Source: Bradyrhizobium frederickii (GTDB taxonomy: Bacteria > Pseudomonadota > Alphaproteobacteria > Rhizobiales > Xanthobacteraceae). Taken from it: 64,000 bases of DNA. Below are positions 1-8,689 of the stretch, piece by piece. The stretch is taken from the NCBI RefSeq assembly GCF_004570865.1, contig NZ_SPQS01000003.1:409588-473587 (forward strand). The letters are read 5' to 3'. The notes beneath the pieces are model-generated. The model was not told the DNA's origin and did no database searches. It worked only from the letters and a program-made list of their open reading frames with translations. A program made the position numbers and the translations under genes. Numbering within the stretch: the first letter of the stretch is position 1; each line of letters opens with the position of its first letter.

Positions 1-65
1 TTACGCCGCGCGAGCAGGGCAGCGTCGGCGTATTCGTGTCATGCGGCAACCGATTTGAGGTCACC

Positions 66-1298
66 ATGAACGAGCACGTGCAAGGCGCCGGCGGCGCGCC
101 GCTGTTCAATCCGCTCTCGCCGGACTTCATCCGCGATCCCTATCCGCATTACGACCGGCTGCGCACGATCGATCCGATCCATGTGACGCCGTTCGGCCAG
201 TTCGTCGCCAGCCGCCATGCCGACGTCAGCCTGGTGATGCGCGACAAGCGCTTCGGCAAGGATTTCGTCGAACGCTCGAAACGCCGCTACAGCGACAAGA
301 TCATGGACGAGCCGGTGTTCCGCAGCATGAGCCATTGGATGCTGCAGGCCGATCCGCCGGATCACACCCGCCTGCGCGGCCTCGTCGTCAAGGCCTTCAC
401 CGCGCGCCGGGTCGAGGACATGCGGCCGCGCATCCAGGAGATCGTCGACCAGGCGATCGATGCCGTGATCGACCGCGGCCACATGGACCTGATCGAGGAT
501 TTCGCCTTCCGCCTGCCCGTCACCATCATCTGCGACATGCTCGGCATCCCCGAGGAGCATCGCGAGGTGTTCTACAACAGCTCGCGCGACGGCGGGCGGC
601 TGCTCGACCCCGTGCCCCTCACGCCGGAGGAGATCAAGAAGGGCAACGAGGGCAACCTGTTGGCGCAGATGTATTTCCAGCAGCTGTTCGAGCTGCGCCG
701 CAAGAATCCCGCCGACGACCTCATCACCCAGCTGGTGCAGGCCGAGGAGGACGGCAACAAGCTCAGCAACGAGGAGCTGACCGCCAACATCATCCTGCTG
801 TTCGGCGCCGGCCACGAGACAACGGTCAACCTGATCGGCAACGGCCTGCTCGCGCTCCATCGCAACCCGGACCAGCTTGCGCTGCTCAAGGCGCGTCCCG
901 AGCTGATGGAGGGCGCGATCGAGGAATTCCTGCGCTACGATTCCTCGGTGCAGATGACCGGGCGCGTCGCGCTGGAGGAGATCGAGGATCTCGGCGGCAA
1001 GCGGATCCCCAAGGGCGAGACCGTGCTGTGCCTGCTCGGCTCGGCCAACCGCGACCCGGCGGTCTATCCTGATCGGCCCGACCGGCTCGACGTCACCCGC
1101 CAGAACGTGAAGCCGCTGTCGTTCGGCGGCGGCATCCATTTCTGCCTCGGGGCCCAATTGGCGCGCATCGAGGCCGAGATCGCCATCGCCACGCTGCTGC
1201 GGCGGCTGCCGGACCTGCGCATCGACGACGTCGAAAACCCGGAATGGCGGCCGACCTTCGTGCTGCGCGGCCTGAAGCGGCTGCCGGCGAGCTGGTGA
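66..1298 (+). CDS. Cytochrome P450, class I bacterial type
   Basis: Soluble heme monooxygenase of about 410 residues, the usual size for bacterial P450s. The I-helix oxygen-activation motif AGHETT lies near residues 248-253, the ExxR pair (EFLR) near 287-290, and the heme loop FGGGIHFCLG near 353-362 with the cysteine ligand at about 360. There is no signal peptide or membrane anchor. An in-frame GTG/ATG region lies upstream, but I chose the ATG at 66 because the family begins close to NPLSPDFIRDPYP. No ferredoxin or reductase gene is adjacent, so the redox partner is encoded elsewhere. The substrate cannot be read from the sequence. Confidence 0.95.
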   Translation: MNEHVQGAGGAPLFNPLSPDFIRDPYPHYDRLRTIDPIHVTPFGQFVASRHADVSLVMRDKRFGKDFVERSKRRYSDKIMDEPVFRSMSHWMLQADPPDHTRLRGLVVKAFTARRVEDMRPRIQEIVDQAIDAVIDRGHMDLIEDFAFRLPVTIICDMLGIPEEHREVFYNSSRDGGRLLDPVPLTPEEIKKGNEGNLLAQMYFQQLFELRRKNPADDLITQLVQAEEDGNKLSNEELTANIILLFGAGHETTVNLIGNGLLALHRNPDQLALLKARPELMEGAIEEFLRYDSSVQMTGRVALEEIEDLGGKRIPKGETVLCLLGSANRDPAVYPDRPDRLDVTRQNVKPLSFGGGIHFCLGAQLARIEAEIAIATLLRRLPDLRIDDVENPEWRPTFVLRGLKRLPASW

Positions 1299-1325
1299 GG
1301 CTTCGGCGCTGGTTCTGCACGCGCT

Positions 1326-1437
1326 ACCCTCATCCTGAGGGCCCGCGAAGCGGGCGTCTCGAAGGATGGCCGCGGGCGAGAGCGGGGCCTGCATGGTTCG
1401 AGACGGCGCTTGGTGCGCCTCCTCACCATGAGGGTCG
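1326..1437. repeat. Extragenic palindromic repeat, family A
   Basis: The element has outer arms ACCCTCAT and ATGAGGGT and an inner GCCCGC-GAA-GCGGGC hairpin followed by GTCTCGAAGGATGG. The same element recurs in the opposite orientation at 37743-37848. It lies between the P450 gene and the AsmA-type gene and contains no credible coding sequence. Confidence 0.85.
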
Positions 1438-1471
1438 CACACCGGCGTTAACCTCCGCGCGCAACAGTCGC

Positions 1472-1500
1472 TGTGACTTCGCCACACTTCCCCCTATATA
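1472..1500 (+). promoter_or_regulatory. Candidate housekeeping promoter of the AsmA-type gene
   Basis: TGTGAC (1472-1477) and TATATA (1495-1500) are separated by 17 bp, about 80 bp before the chosen start codon. The -10 region sits inside a short palindrome, CCCCTATATAAGGGG (1491-1505), which may also be an operator. This is an inference from spacing and similarity only. Confidence 0.45.
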
Positions 1501-1577
1501 AGGGGCTGTTCCGGCACGCCTGAAGTCCACGAAGGCCAGGGTTTGGTCCGGGTGCCGGTTTGGCCGAGGGGAGACCC

Positions 1578-4500
1578 GTGCAGACGACGCTGCTCGGATT
1601 GGCGATTGCCTTCATCATTGCGCTGCTGGCCGCGCTGATCGGGCCTTACTACGTCGACTGGAACCAGTTCAGGCCCCAGTTCGAGGCGGAGGCCGGCAAG
1701 ATCATCGGCGTGCCGGTGCGGGTCGCGGGCGAGCTCGACGCGCGGCTGTTGCCGACGCCGACGCTGCGGCTGCGCCAGGTCACCTTCGGCGGCAACAACG
1801 ATCTCGGCCGCCTGCGCGCCGACAAGCTCGACGTCGAGTTCAGCCTGGGCTCGCTGATGCGCGGCGAATGGCGCGCCACCGAGCTTTCGGTGGGCGGCAT
1901 GGCGGTCGATCTCGGCCTCGATGCGCGTGGGCGGGTCGATCTGCCCTCCACCGCGAGCGGCACCTTCAATCTGGCCTCGCTCGCCATCGAGCGGCTCAAT
2001 CTCACCGGCCGCATTGCCCTGCACGATGCCGCCAGCCGCTCGACGCTGGAGCTGCACGACATCGCCTTCTCCGGCGACGTCCGCTCGCTCGCCGGCTCGG
2101 TGCGCGGCGACGGCCGCTTCACCGCAAATGGGGTGCGCTATCCGTTCCGCGTCTCGTCCGGCCCGAGCGCCGACGGCAACGCCACCCGCCTCCACCTCAA
2201 CATCGATCCCGGCGAGCGCGCCATCCTCGCCGATCTCGAAGGCGTGCTCGCCTTCGACAACCGCCTGCCGAAATTCGAGGGCGCGCTGACGCTGGCCGTG
2301 CCGGCGGCCAAGAAGGCCGGCGAGGCCGGGCCGACCCCTTGGAAGCTCACCACCAGGCTCAAGGCCGATCCGGCCGGCGCGAAGTTCGAGCAGATCGACG
2401 CGAGCTTCGGCCCTGAAGACAGCGCGCTGAAGCTCGGCGGCGTCGGCGACCTCAAATTCGGCGCCTCGCCGCTACTGCGCGCGGTGCTGTCGGCGCGGCA
2501 GGTCGATGCCGACAGGCTCGCCGCCAGGGACGATGCCGAGCCGCTCCGCATCCTGCCGGCGCTGCGCGCGGGGCTCGCCGCCATTCCGCAGGCGCCGATC
2601 CCGGCCCAGATCGAGTTCAACACCGACCAGATCATGCTCGGCGGCCGTCCGCTGCAGAACATCACGGCCGAGCTCCAGACCGACGGACGGTCCTGGACCT
2701 TCCAGCGGCTCGAGCTGCGCGCGCCCGGCATGACGCAGCTCTCGCTCAACGGCGCGACGCCCGGTGCCGACAGCTTCAGCGGCCGTCTCTCGGTCGAGTC
2801 CTCCGATCCCGACACGCTGGTGGCCTGGCTCCAGGGCCGCAGCGAGATCAACCGTCGCAGCACGCGGCCGCTGCGCCTTGCCGGCGAGGTCACGATCGCC
2901 GCCAACCATCTCGCCATCGACCGGGTGAAGGCCGACATCGAAGGCGGCACCGTGGAAGGCCGCATCGCCTTCGTGCAATCAGGCGCGAGCAAGGGCTCGC
3001 GGATCGACGCCGACCTCAGGGCCGACCGGCTCGACCTCGACTCCGCCGCAAGCTTCGTGCGCGCGCTCGCGGGACCGCAGGGCGAATGGCCGGAGGAAGC
3101 GAAGCTCTCGCTCGATATCGGCCGCGCGATCTCAGCCGGCCAGGAGCTGCGTCCGTTCGCTGCCAAGCTTGCTTACGGCCCCGCCTCGCTGTCGCTGGAG
3201 CAGCTGCGCTTCGGCCAGGCGAGCGGCGTGACCACCGTGGCGAGCGGCAGCTTCGACCGCGCCAAAGTCACCGGCAAGCTCGCGCTGCAATCCTCGGCCA
3301 ATTCGCTGCGCGAGCTCACCGCGCTGATCGAGCCGTTTGCGCCCGCGCTGCGCGCGCGCTTCGATGCCATCCCGGCCGCATCAGGCGCGACCCGCCTCAA
3401 GCTCGATCTCAGCCTCGACAAGAACGCCGAGCATGCCGATCGCAGCAACGCCCGCGCCGTGCTCGAGCTCGACGCGCCGCAGCTCAAGGCGACCGCGACG
3501 CTGGCCGCGCAGACGCCGGCTTCCGCGATCGGCGGCATCGACCTCGAGCGTCTGCGCAGCAGCGACTTCACGCTGGACTCGAAGGTGTCGATGCCGCAGG
3601 CCGGCGCGCTGCTGGCGCTGCTCGGGCTCGACCGCGTGGTGGCCGCAGGCGAGGGCGCTTCGCAGTTCGAGGGCAAGCTGACCGGCGCCTGGCGGCGGCC
3701 GCTGCAACTGAACGCAAAGCTCAGCGGCGGCGGACTGGATGCCGACGCGCAGGGCAGCGTCGAATTGTCGGAGCCGAAGGGAAGCGTGAACTTGCGCGTG
3801 CGCAACGTCAATCTGGCGCCGCTGCTCGGGACCAGCCGGACCGACAAATCGGCGCAGAACGTCAGCCTGTCAACGCGCCTTACGCTGACGGGTAACCGGC
3901 TGACCTTCGACGATCTCGACGGCAATGCGGCCGGCGCGCATCTGCGCGGCCATCTGGCCGTGATGCTGCATCCCGACAAGAGCGTCGACGGCGAGGTCGG
4001 TCTCGATACGCTCGATCTTGCGCCGGCGCTTGCGATGGCGATCGGCGCAGCCGGGCGTGAGGCGAGCGACCCCCTCAGCGCCGGCCTCATCACCGGCTGG
4101 CGGGGCCGGATCGCCTTTCAGGCGTTGCGCGGGATGTTGCCCGGCGGCATCGAGCTGCGTCCGTTCGGCGGCACGATCCGCAGCGACGGCCAATCGCTCG
4201 CGCTCGATGGGCTCAAGGGCGCGCTCGGTGGCGGCGAGATGTCGGCAAGCTTCGACGCGCGCAACAGTGCCAATGGCCTCGCTCTGAATGCGCGCATCGA
4301 GCTCGCCAATGTCGATGCGGCGGCGCTGCGCTACCGCAACCTCGCGCTGCCGAAGGGACGCGCCTCGGTGCAGATGGCACTGACCAGCCAGGGCCGCAGC
4401 GTCGCAGCGCTTACCGGCGCGCTCGCCGGCAACGGCACGGTGACGCTGGAGGCCGCGGAAATCGGCGGTCTCAATCCGCGCGCCTTCGAGATCGCGATCC

Positions 4501-5192
4501 GCGCCAGCGACGGCGGCCAGGTCGCCGACGACAACCGCTTGCGGCAGCTGGTCGAGCCCGCGCTGGCCGCCGCACCGATCGCGGTGGCGTCGGCGCAGAT
4601 TCCGTTCACGATCCGCGACGGACGCTTGCGCGTCGGCGCGACGCCGCTGGAGGCGAAGAACGCCCGCGCCATCGTGTCCGGCGGCTACGACATTCCCGCC
4701 GACCAGGCCGACATCCGCGCCAGCCTGACGCCGATCATGACCGGCCTCTCCGGCGCCCCGCCGGAGATTCAGCTGTTCGCCGCCGGCTCCCCCGACAAGC
4801 TCAACCGCACGATCGATCTTGCGCCGCTGTCCTCCTGGCTTGCGGTGCGCACGATCGACCGCGAGACGCGCCGGTTGGACGCGATCGAGCGCGGCGAGCC
4901 GCCGCCGGCGACCGCGGCGCTGCCGACGCTGGTGTCTCCGGATGGGGCGCCCGAGCAGGCGCCCGCCAATGTGCCGCTGCCCGGCCAGGATCCGCGCCGC
5001 CCGCTCGCAAAGCCAAAGGTCGCGCCGATGCCGAAGGCCCCGCAGGCGGCTCCGGCTGCGCCAAGCCCGCCGCTCGCCAGCCAGCAGCTCGCGCCGCTGC
5101 CGCCGGCCATCGACGTCAAGCCCGCCCCGGGCCCGCCGCCGGCCAAGCCGAGGCCAAAGCCGCCGCTGGTGCTGACGCCGCAGAACCCGTGA
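1578..5192 (+). CDS. AsmA family envelope protein
   Basis: Large protein of about 1,204 residues with one N-terminal hydrophobic segment (LLGLAIAFIIALLAALIG) followed by PYYVDWNQF, the usual opening of AsmA-like proteins, then a very long repetitive beta-rich body. The C-terminal 90 residues are rich in Pro and Ala and look unstructured. AsmA/TamB/YhdP-type proteins are anchored in the inner membrane, span the periplasm and are implicated in lipid transport or outer-membrane homeostasis. I prefer the GTG at 1578 because GAGGGGAG lies five bases upstream; an in-frame TTG at 1560 is possible. The exact paralogue cannot be assigned. Confidence 0.9.
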   Translation: MQTTLLGLAIAFIIALLAALIGPYYVDWNQFRPQFEAEAGKIIGVPVRVAGELDARLLPTPTLRLRQVTFGGNNDLGRLRADKLDVEFSLGSLMRGEWRATELSVGGMAVDLGLDARGRVDLPSTASGTFNLASLAIERLNLTGRIALHDAASRSTLELHDIAFSGDVRSLAGSVRGDGRFTANGVRYPFRVSSGPSADGNATRLHLNIDPGERAILADLEGVLAFDNRLPKFEGALTLAVPAAKKAGEAGPTPWKLTTRLKADPAGAKFEQIDASFGPEDSALKLGGVGDLKFGASPLLRAVLSARQVDADRLAARDDAEPLRILPALRAGLAAIPQAPIPAQIEFNTDQIMLGGRPLQNITAELQTDGRSWTFQRLELRAPGMTQLSLNGATPGADSFSGRLSVESSDPDTLVAWLQGRSEINRRSTRPLRLAGEVTIAANHLAIDRVKADIEGGTVEGRIAFVQSGASKGSRIDADLRADRLDLDSAASFVRALAGPQGEWPEEAKLSLDIGRAISAGQELRPFAAKLAYGPASLSLEQLRFGQASGVTTVASGSFDRAKVTGKLALQSSANSLRELTALIEPFAPALRARFDAIPAASGATRLKLDLSLDKNAEHADRSNARAVLELDAPQLKATATLAAQTPASAIGGIDLERLRSSDFTLDSKVSMPQAGALLALLGLDRVVAAGEGASQFEGKLTGAWRRPLQLNAKLSGGGLDADAQGSVELSEPKGSVNLRVRNVNLAPLLGTSRTDKSAQNVSLSTRLTLTGNRLTFDDLDGNAAGAHLRGHLAVMLHPDKSVDGEVGLDTLDLAPALAMAIGAAGREASDPLSAGLITGWRGRIAFQALRGMLPGGIELRPFGGTIRSDGQSLALDGLKGALGGGEMSASFDARNSANGLALNARIELANVDAAALRYRNLALPKGRASVQMALTSQGRSVAALTGALAGNGTVTLEAAEIGGLNPRAFEIAIRASDGGQVADDNRLRQLVEPALAAAPIAVASAQIPFTIRDGRLRVGATPLEAKNARAIVSGGYDIPADQADIRASLTPIMTGLSGAPPEIQLFAAGSPDKLNRTIDLAPLSSWLAVRTIDRETRRLDAIERGEPPPATAALPTLVSPDGAPEQAPANVPLPGQDPRRPLAKPKVAPMPKAPQAAPAAPSPPLASQQLAPLPPAIDVKPAPGPPPAKPRPKPPLVLTPQNP

Positions 5193-5233
5193 GGGCGCTT
5201 TTGGTCTGCTCGGACCGAGCCGCGGGCTTGCTC

Positions 5234-5352
5234 ACCTCTCCCGCTTGCGGGAGAGGTCGCGCCGAAGGCGCGGGTGAGGGCTCTCTCCTCTAGGGGAGTG
5301 TCCCGTTGCGGAGACACCCTCTCCCCAACCCTCTCCCGCAAGCGGGAGAGGG
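5234..5352. repeat. Composite extragenic palindrome, family B
   Basis: This lies in the 354-base gap between the AsmA-type and DUF2336 genes. It holds two near-identical hairpins, CCTCTCCCGC-TT-GCGGGAGAGG (5235-5256) and CTCTCCCGC-AA-GCGGGAGAG (5331-5350), with a GTGTC/GACAC hairpin between them. The first hairpin could also serve as a transcription terminator for the AsmA-type gene. The rest of the gap up to 5546 shows no clear feature. Confidence 0.8.
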
Positions 5353-5546
5353 AGCGCACCGTCTTCCTTCTCCGCCCCTTAACCCATTCCCTCGCATTTG
5401 AATGAATTTTGCCCGGCAAAACTGATTTGCCGATTTTACCGAATTCTCGCGTTTCATCTCTAGCGTCGGTTCCCAGAGGAATTCGGCGTCGCGTCAATTG
5501 CGGCGCAACGGTTCGCAAGAGACGACCAAGAACTGGGGTGATCGAG

Positions 5547-6665
5547 ATGGACGGGGCGAAATCGCTTCTGCAGGATCTGGACGACGCGATCGCGCGCGGC
5601 ACCGACGAAAGCCGGGTGAAGGCGTTGTGGCACGCGACCGACATTCTGATCACCGGCCGCTACAGCGACGACGAGATCAGCACGTTCGGCGAGGTGATCG
5701 GCCGGCTCGCCGAGGAGATCGAGGTCGCCGCGCGAACGCAGCTTTCGGAGCTGATGTCGGCGTGCGATCACGCGCCCTTGAACGTGATCGAGAAGCTCGC
5801 CCTCGACGACGAGATCGCGGTCGCCGGTCCCGTGCTGCGCGACTCCAATCGCATCGACGACAGGATGCTGGTCGAGAGCGCCATGACCAAGGGCCAGTCG
5901 CATCTGCTCGCGATCGCCCAGCGCAAGTCGATCGGAGAGGCCGTGACCGACGTGCTGGTCAAGCGCGGCAACCAGGAGGTCGTGACGTCGGTCGCGAAGA
6001 ACGAGGGCGCGCGCTTCTCCGGCTCGGGCCTGTTGCACATGGTCCGCCGCGCCGAGGGCGATTCGATTCTCGCCGAGCAGCTCGGCCTGCGCAAGGACGT
6101 GCCGCGCCACATCTTCCAGCAGCTGATCTCGAAGGCCTCGGAAGACGTCCGCCGCCGCCTCGAGACCGAGCGGCCCGAGATGATGGCGCAGATCCAGAGC
6201 TCGGTGACCGAGGTCACCGGCGATCTCCAGTCCAAATTCGGTCCGTCCTCGCGCACTTATTTCGTCGCCAAGCGCGTGGTGACGACGCAATACCGTCAAG
6301 GCAATCTCAACCAGGATTCGATTTCGAACTATGCCCGCCAGCACCGCTTCGACGAGGTACAGATCGGCCTGTCGCTGCTCTCGTCGCTGCCGGTCGACGT
6401 GATCGAGCGCGCGCTGATGGACCGCAATCGCGAGATGATCCTGGTCTTGTGCAAGGCGCTCGACTTCTCCTGGGATACGACGATGTCACTGCTCTTCCTC
6501 GGCGCCAAGGATCATCTGATCACGGCGCGCGAGCTCCAGGACAACGAGCGCGAATACGGCCGGCTCAAGATCGAGACCTCGCGCAGCATCTTGAAGTTCT
6601 ATCAGTCGCGCAAGACCGGCACGGGTGCCGATGCGGGCCGTCAGCCCGAGCTCCAAGTTCACTGA
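5547..6665 (+). CDS. DUF2336 domain-containing protein
   Basis: Soluble protein of about 372 residues, strongly helical, matching the alphaproteobacterial DUF2336 family, whose members carry HEAT-like helical repeats. No catalytic motif or membrane segment is visible. I chose the ATG at 5547 (MDGAKSLLQDLDDAI); the upstream extension is basic, low-complexity and overlaps the repeat-rich spacer. A small conserved gene follows 32 bases downstream and may be co-transcribed. The molecular function is unknown. Confidence 0.85.
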   Translation: MDGAKSLLQDLDDAIARGTDESRVKALWHATDILITGRYSDDEISTFGEVIGRLAEEIEVAARTQLSELMSACDHAPLNVIEKLALDDEIAVAGPVLRDSNRIDDRMLVESAMTKGQSHLLAIAQRKSIGEAVTDVLVKRGNQEVVTSVAKNEGARFSGSGLLHMVRRAEGDSILAEQLGLRKDVPRHIFQQLISKASEDVRRRLETERPEMMAQIQSSVTEVTGDLQSKFGPSSRTYFVAKRVVTTQYRQGNLNQDSISNYARQHRFDEVQIGLSLLSSLPVDVIERALMDRNREMILVLCKALDFSWDTTMSLLFLGAKDHLITARELQDNEREYGRLKIETSRSILKFYQSRKTGTGADAGRQPELQVH

Positions 6666-6697
6666 CAGGTACACATTAAGGACAGGGAGTATCTGCA

Positions 6698-6940
6698 ATG
6701 TTGCCTCAATTCGGCACCGCCGTTCGCAAAAAGAACCTCAACAGCGCCGCCACCACCGATCTCGGCGGCGGAGCACCGGACAAGGCCTCGGTGGACGCGG
6801 CCTGGCTCGTGCTGGAAGCCGCCAATGATCTCGGCGACCATGCCGCGATCGAAGCCTGTCGCCGCGTCATCGACGCCGAGCTGACCGGCGCGGCGGCCCG
6901 CAGCGCCGACGTCGATCTCGTGCTGGGATATTTCCGGTAG
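6698..6940 (+). CDS. Small conserved hypothetical protein (80 aa)
   Basis: Eighty residues with a polar N-terminus and a helical core (VDAAWLVLEAANDLGDHAAIEACRRVIDAEL). The start has a purine-rich stretch (AGGACAGGGAG) upstream, and the gene follows the DUF2336 gene closely on the same strand. I do not recognise a named domain. Spacing and codon use support it as a real gene, probably in one transcript with the DUF2336 gene. Confidence 0.7.
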   Translation: MLPQFGTAVRKKNLNSAATTDLGGGAPDKASVDAAWLVLEAANDLGDHAAIEACRRVIDAELTGAAARSADVDLVLGYFR

Positions 6941-6982
6941 ACTTCCGCAGCCCGGCGGAACACAGCCCGATCAGGGCTAGCG

Positions 6983-8689
6983 TCACCAGGAACCAGAGCG
7001 CTGGGACTCTGTATTGAGCCGAAGATTCGACTTTGCCGTGCTCAGCGCCGCGGCCAGCTCGTCGATGTGGTAAGGTTTCGCCAGGATCTGGATACCCGCC
7101 CTCTGCGCTTCATGGACCGAGGCTTCGGCGTATCCGCTGGTCAGCAGCACCGGGATGTCACTTCGCCGCTTCTTGATTTCCCGTGCGAGCTCGACCCCGT
7201 TCATGCCGCCAGGCATCATGATGTCCGAAAAGATCAGGTCGACGGAGCGACCATCGGCCAAGGCGCCGAGCGCCGCCGCGGCGCTCGCGGCGCGCGTGAC
7301 TTCGTAACCGAGCTGGCCGAGCATCTCGCCGACCAGAGCAGCGACCTCGTCGTCGTCTTCGACCAGGAGGATGCGGCCATGATTGTTCTTCTTCGGCCGT
7401 ATGCGAGTGAGGTCGATGAGATGCCGCTCTTTCGAAGGAACGTCGAACGATCGCGGCAGGTACAGTTCGATGCTGGTGCCGCGGCCGACCTCCGATTGGA
7501 TTCGGACCGTGCCCCGTGACTGCGTGGCGAATCCATGGACCTGCGCGAGCCCGAGCCCCGAACCCTTGCCGACGTCCTTGGTCGTGAAGAACGGCTCGAA
7601 TACGCGGGACAGGATCTCCGGAGCCATTCCGACACCGGTGTCGACGACGGACAGGCGGACATAGTCGCCCGAAATCTGATCGTCGTTCAGACTGGCCAGA
7701 TTTTCCCCGCGCACGACGATCGTCCCGCCGTTGGGCATGGCGTCGCGGGCGTTGACGGCGAGGTTGAGGATGACCAGCTCGAGCTCCCCGGGATCGACCT
7801 CGACCGGCCATAGCGAGTCCGGGAAATCGAATTCGACGTGGACGTCGCCCCTCAGGCTGCGATCGAGCAGCTCCCGCATGCCGCCGATCTGTGCAGCGAC
7901 GTCGACGGGCTCCGGCCGAAGCTTCTGCCGGCGCGAGAATGCGAGGAGCTGCCTCGTCAGGCTGGCGCCGCGCTGCGCGGCCTGGATCATGCCGTCCATC
8001 AGCCGCCGGCGCCGGCTTGAATCTGTCTGGCGGTCGAGCATGTCGAGGCCGCCGGAAATCACCATCAGCAGATTGTTGAAGTCGTGCGCGACGCCGCCGG
8101 TAAGCTGGCCGATCGCTTCGATCTTCTGAGCCTGGCGAAGCGTTTCCTCGACGCGCGTGCGTTCGTTCATTTCGAGGCGAAGCTGCTCGTTGGCTTCTTT
8201 CAATTCGCGTGTCCGCTCAACGACCAGTTTCTCGAGCTCCTGCGCCGTCTGCTCGCGGGCCTCGAGCAGAGCCCGGATCTCATATTGACGCCGCCGGGCG
8301 CGGATCGCCGATTGAATCGCACTGGTCAGCGTGATCGGCTGAACCGGCCGCTCCAGCAGCGAAACGTTGCGCAGGAGCTCGACGATGCTGCGTCTCCATG
8401 CGACGACGGCCGGCTGCTCCCGATGGCTGGTGAGGACGACGAAGGGGAGGTCGGACCATGGCGGCTGGCTCGCGATCCATTGCGCGAGCGGCGCCGTGTC
8501 TTTGCCGAACAATCCCTCCTCGGCCAGAAAAACCGCTCCGACGCCAGCCGTCATCTCGGTGACGAGTTCGGGCAGGCTTCGGCAATTGATCGCCTCCAGG
8601 CTCGCGCCGCGAAAGAGCTCCGCCGATGCCGGTCCGTCGCGGCCGATCGGGGCGAAAATCAGAACACGGTTGTCCCGTTCGGCGCTCAT
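6983..8689 (-). CDS. Hybrid histidine kinase with N-terminal pseudo-receiver
   Basis: Cytoplasmic sensor kinase of 568 residues. Residues 1-125 resemble a receiver fold (RVLIFAPIGR at the start, VVLTSH in the middle, LLERPVQP at the Lys end), but no acidic phospho-acceptor cluster is visible, so it is probably a pseudo-receiver. A coiled coil follows (about 135-185), then the HisKA H-box with His202 (GGVAHDFNNLL), the HATPase boxes NARDAM, DTGVGM and GKGSGLGL, and a C-terminal receiver with the phospho-acceptor in FSDIMMPGG. The start codon overlaps the stop of the upstream KaiC-like gene by four bases (ATGA), so the two are translationally coupled. No transmembrane segment is present. Confidence 0.93.
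   Translation of the reverse strand: MSAERDNRVLIFAPIGRDGPASAELFRGASLEAINCRSLPELVTEMTAGVGAVFLAEEGLFGKDTAPLAQWIASQPPWSDLPFVVLTSHREQPAVVAWRRSIVELLRNVSLLERPVQPITLTSAIQSAIRARRRQYEIRALLEAREQTAQELEKLVVERTRELKEANEQLRLEMNERTRVEETLRQAQKIEAIGQLTGGVAHDFNNLLMVISGGLDMLDRQTDSSRRRRLMDGMIQAAQRGASLTRQLLAFSRRQKLRPEPVDVAAQIGGMRELLDRSLRGDVHVEFDFPDSLWPVEVDPGELELVILNLAVNARDAMPNGGTIVVRGENLASLNDDQISGDYVRLSVVDTGVGMAPEILSRVFEPFFTTKDVGKGSGLGLAQVHGFATQSRGTVRIQSEVGRGTSIELYLPRSFDVPSKERHLIDLTRIRPKKNNHGRILLVEDDDEVAALVGEMLGQLGYEVTRAASAAAALGALADGRSVDLIFSDIMMPGGMNGVELAREIKKRRSDIPVLLTSGYAEASVHEAQRAGIQILAKPYHIDELAAALSTAKSNLRLNTESQRSGSW

Noticed and set aside
1391..1410. GGTTCGAGAC resembling a tRNA T-arm
   Set aside because: Part of a palindromic repeat; no acceptor stem or anticodon arm around it.
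39..1487. 482-codon open frame opposite the P450
   Set aside because: Antisense shadow of an unmistakable P450.
5234..5352. Possible CRISPR-like repeats
   Set aside because: Only two inverted hairpins without regular spacers; fits an extragenic palindrome.
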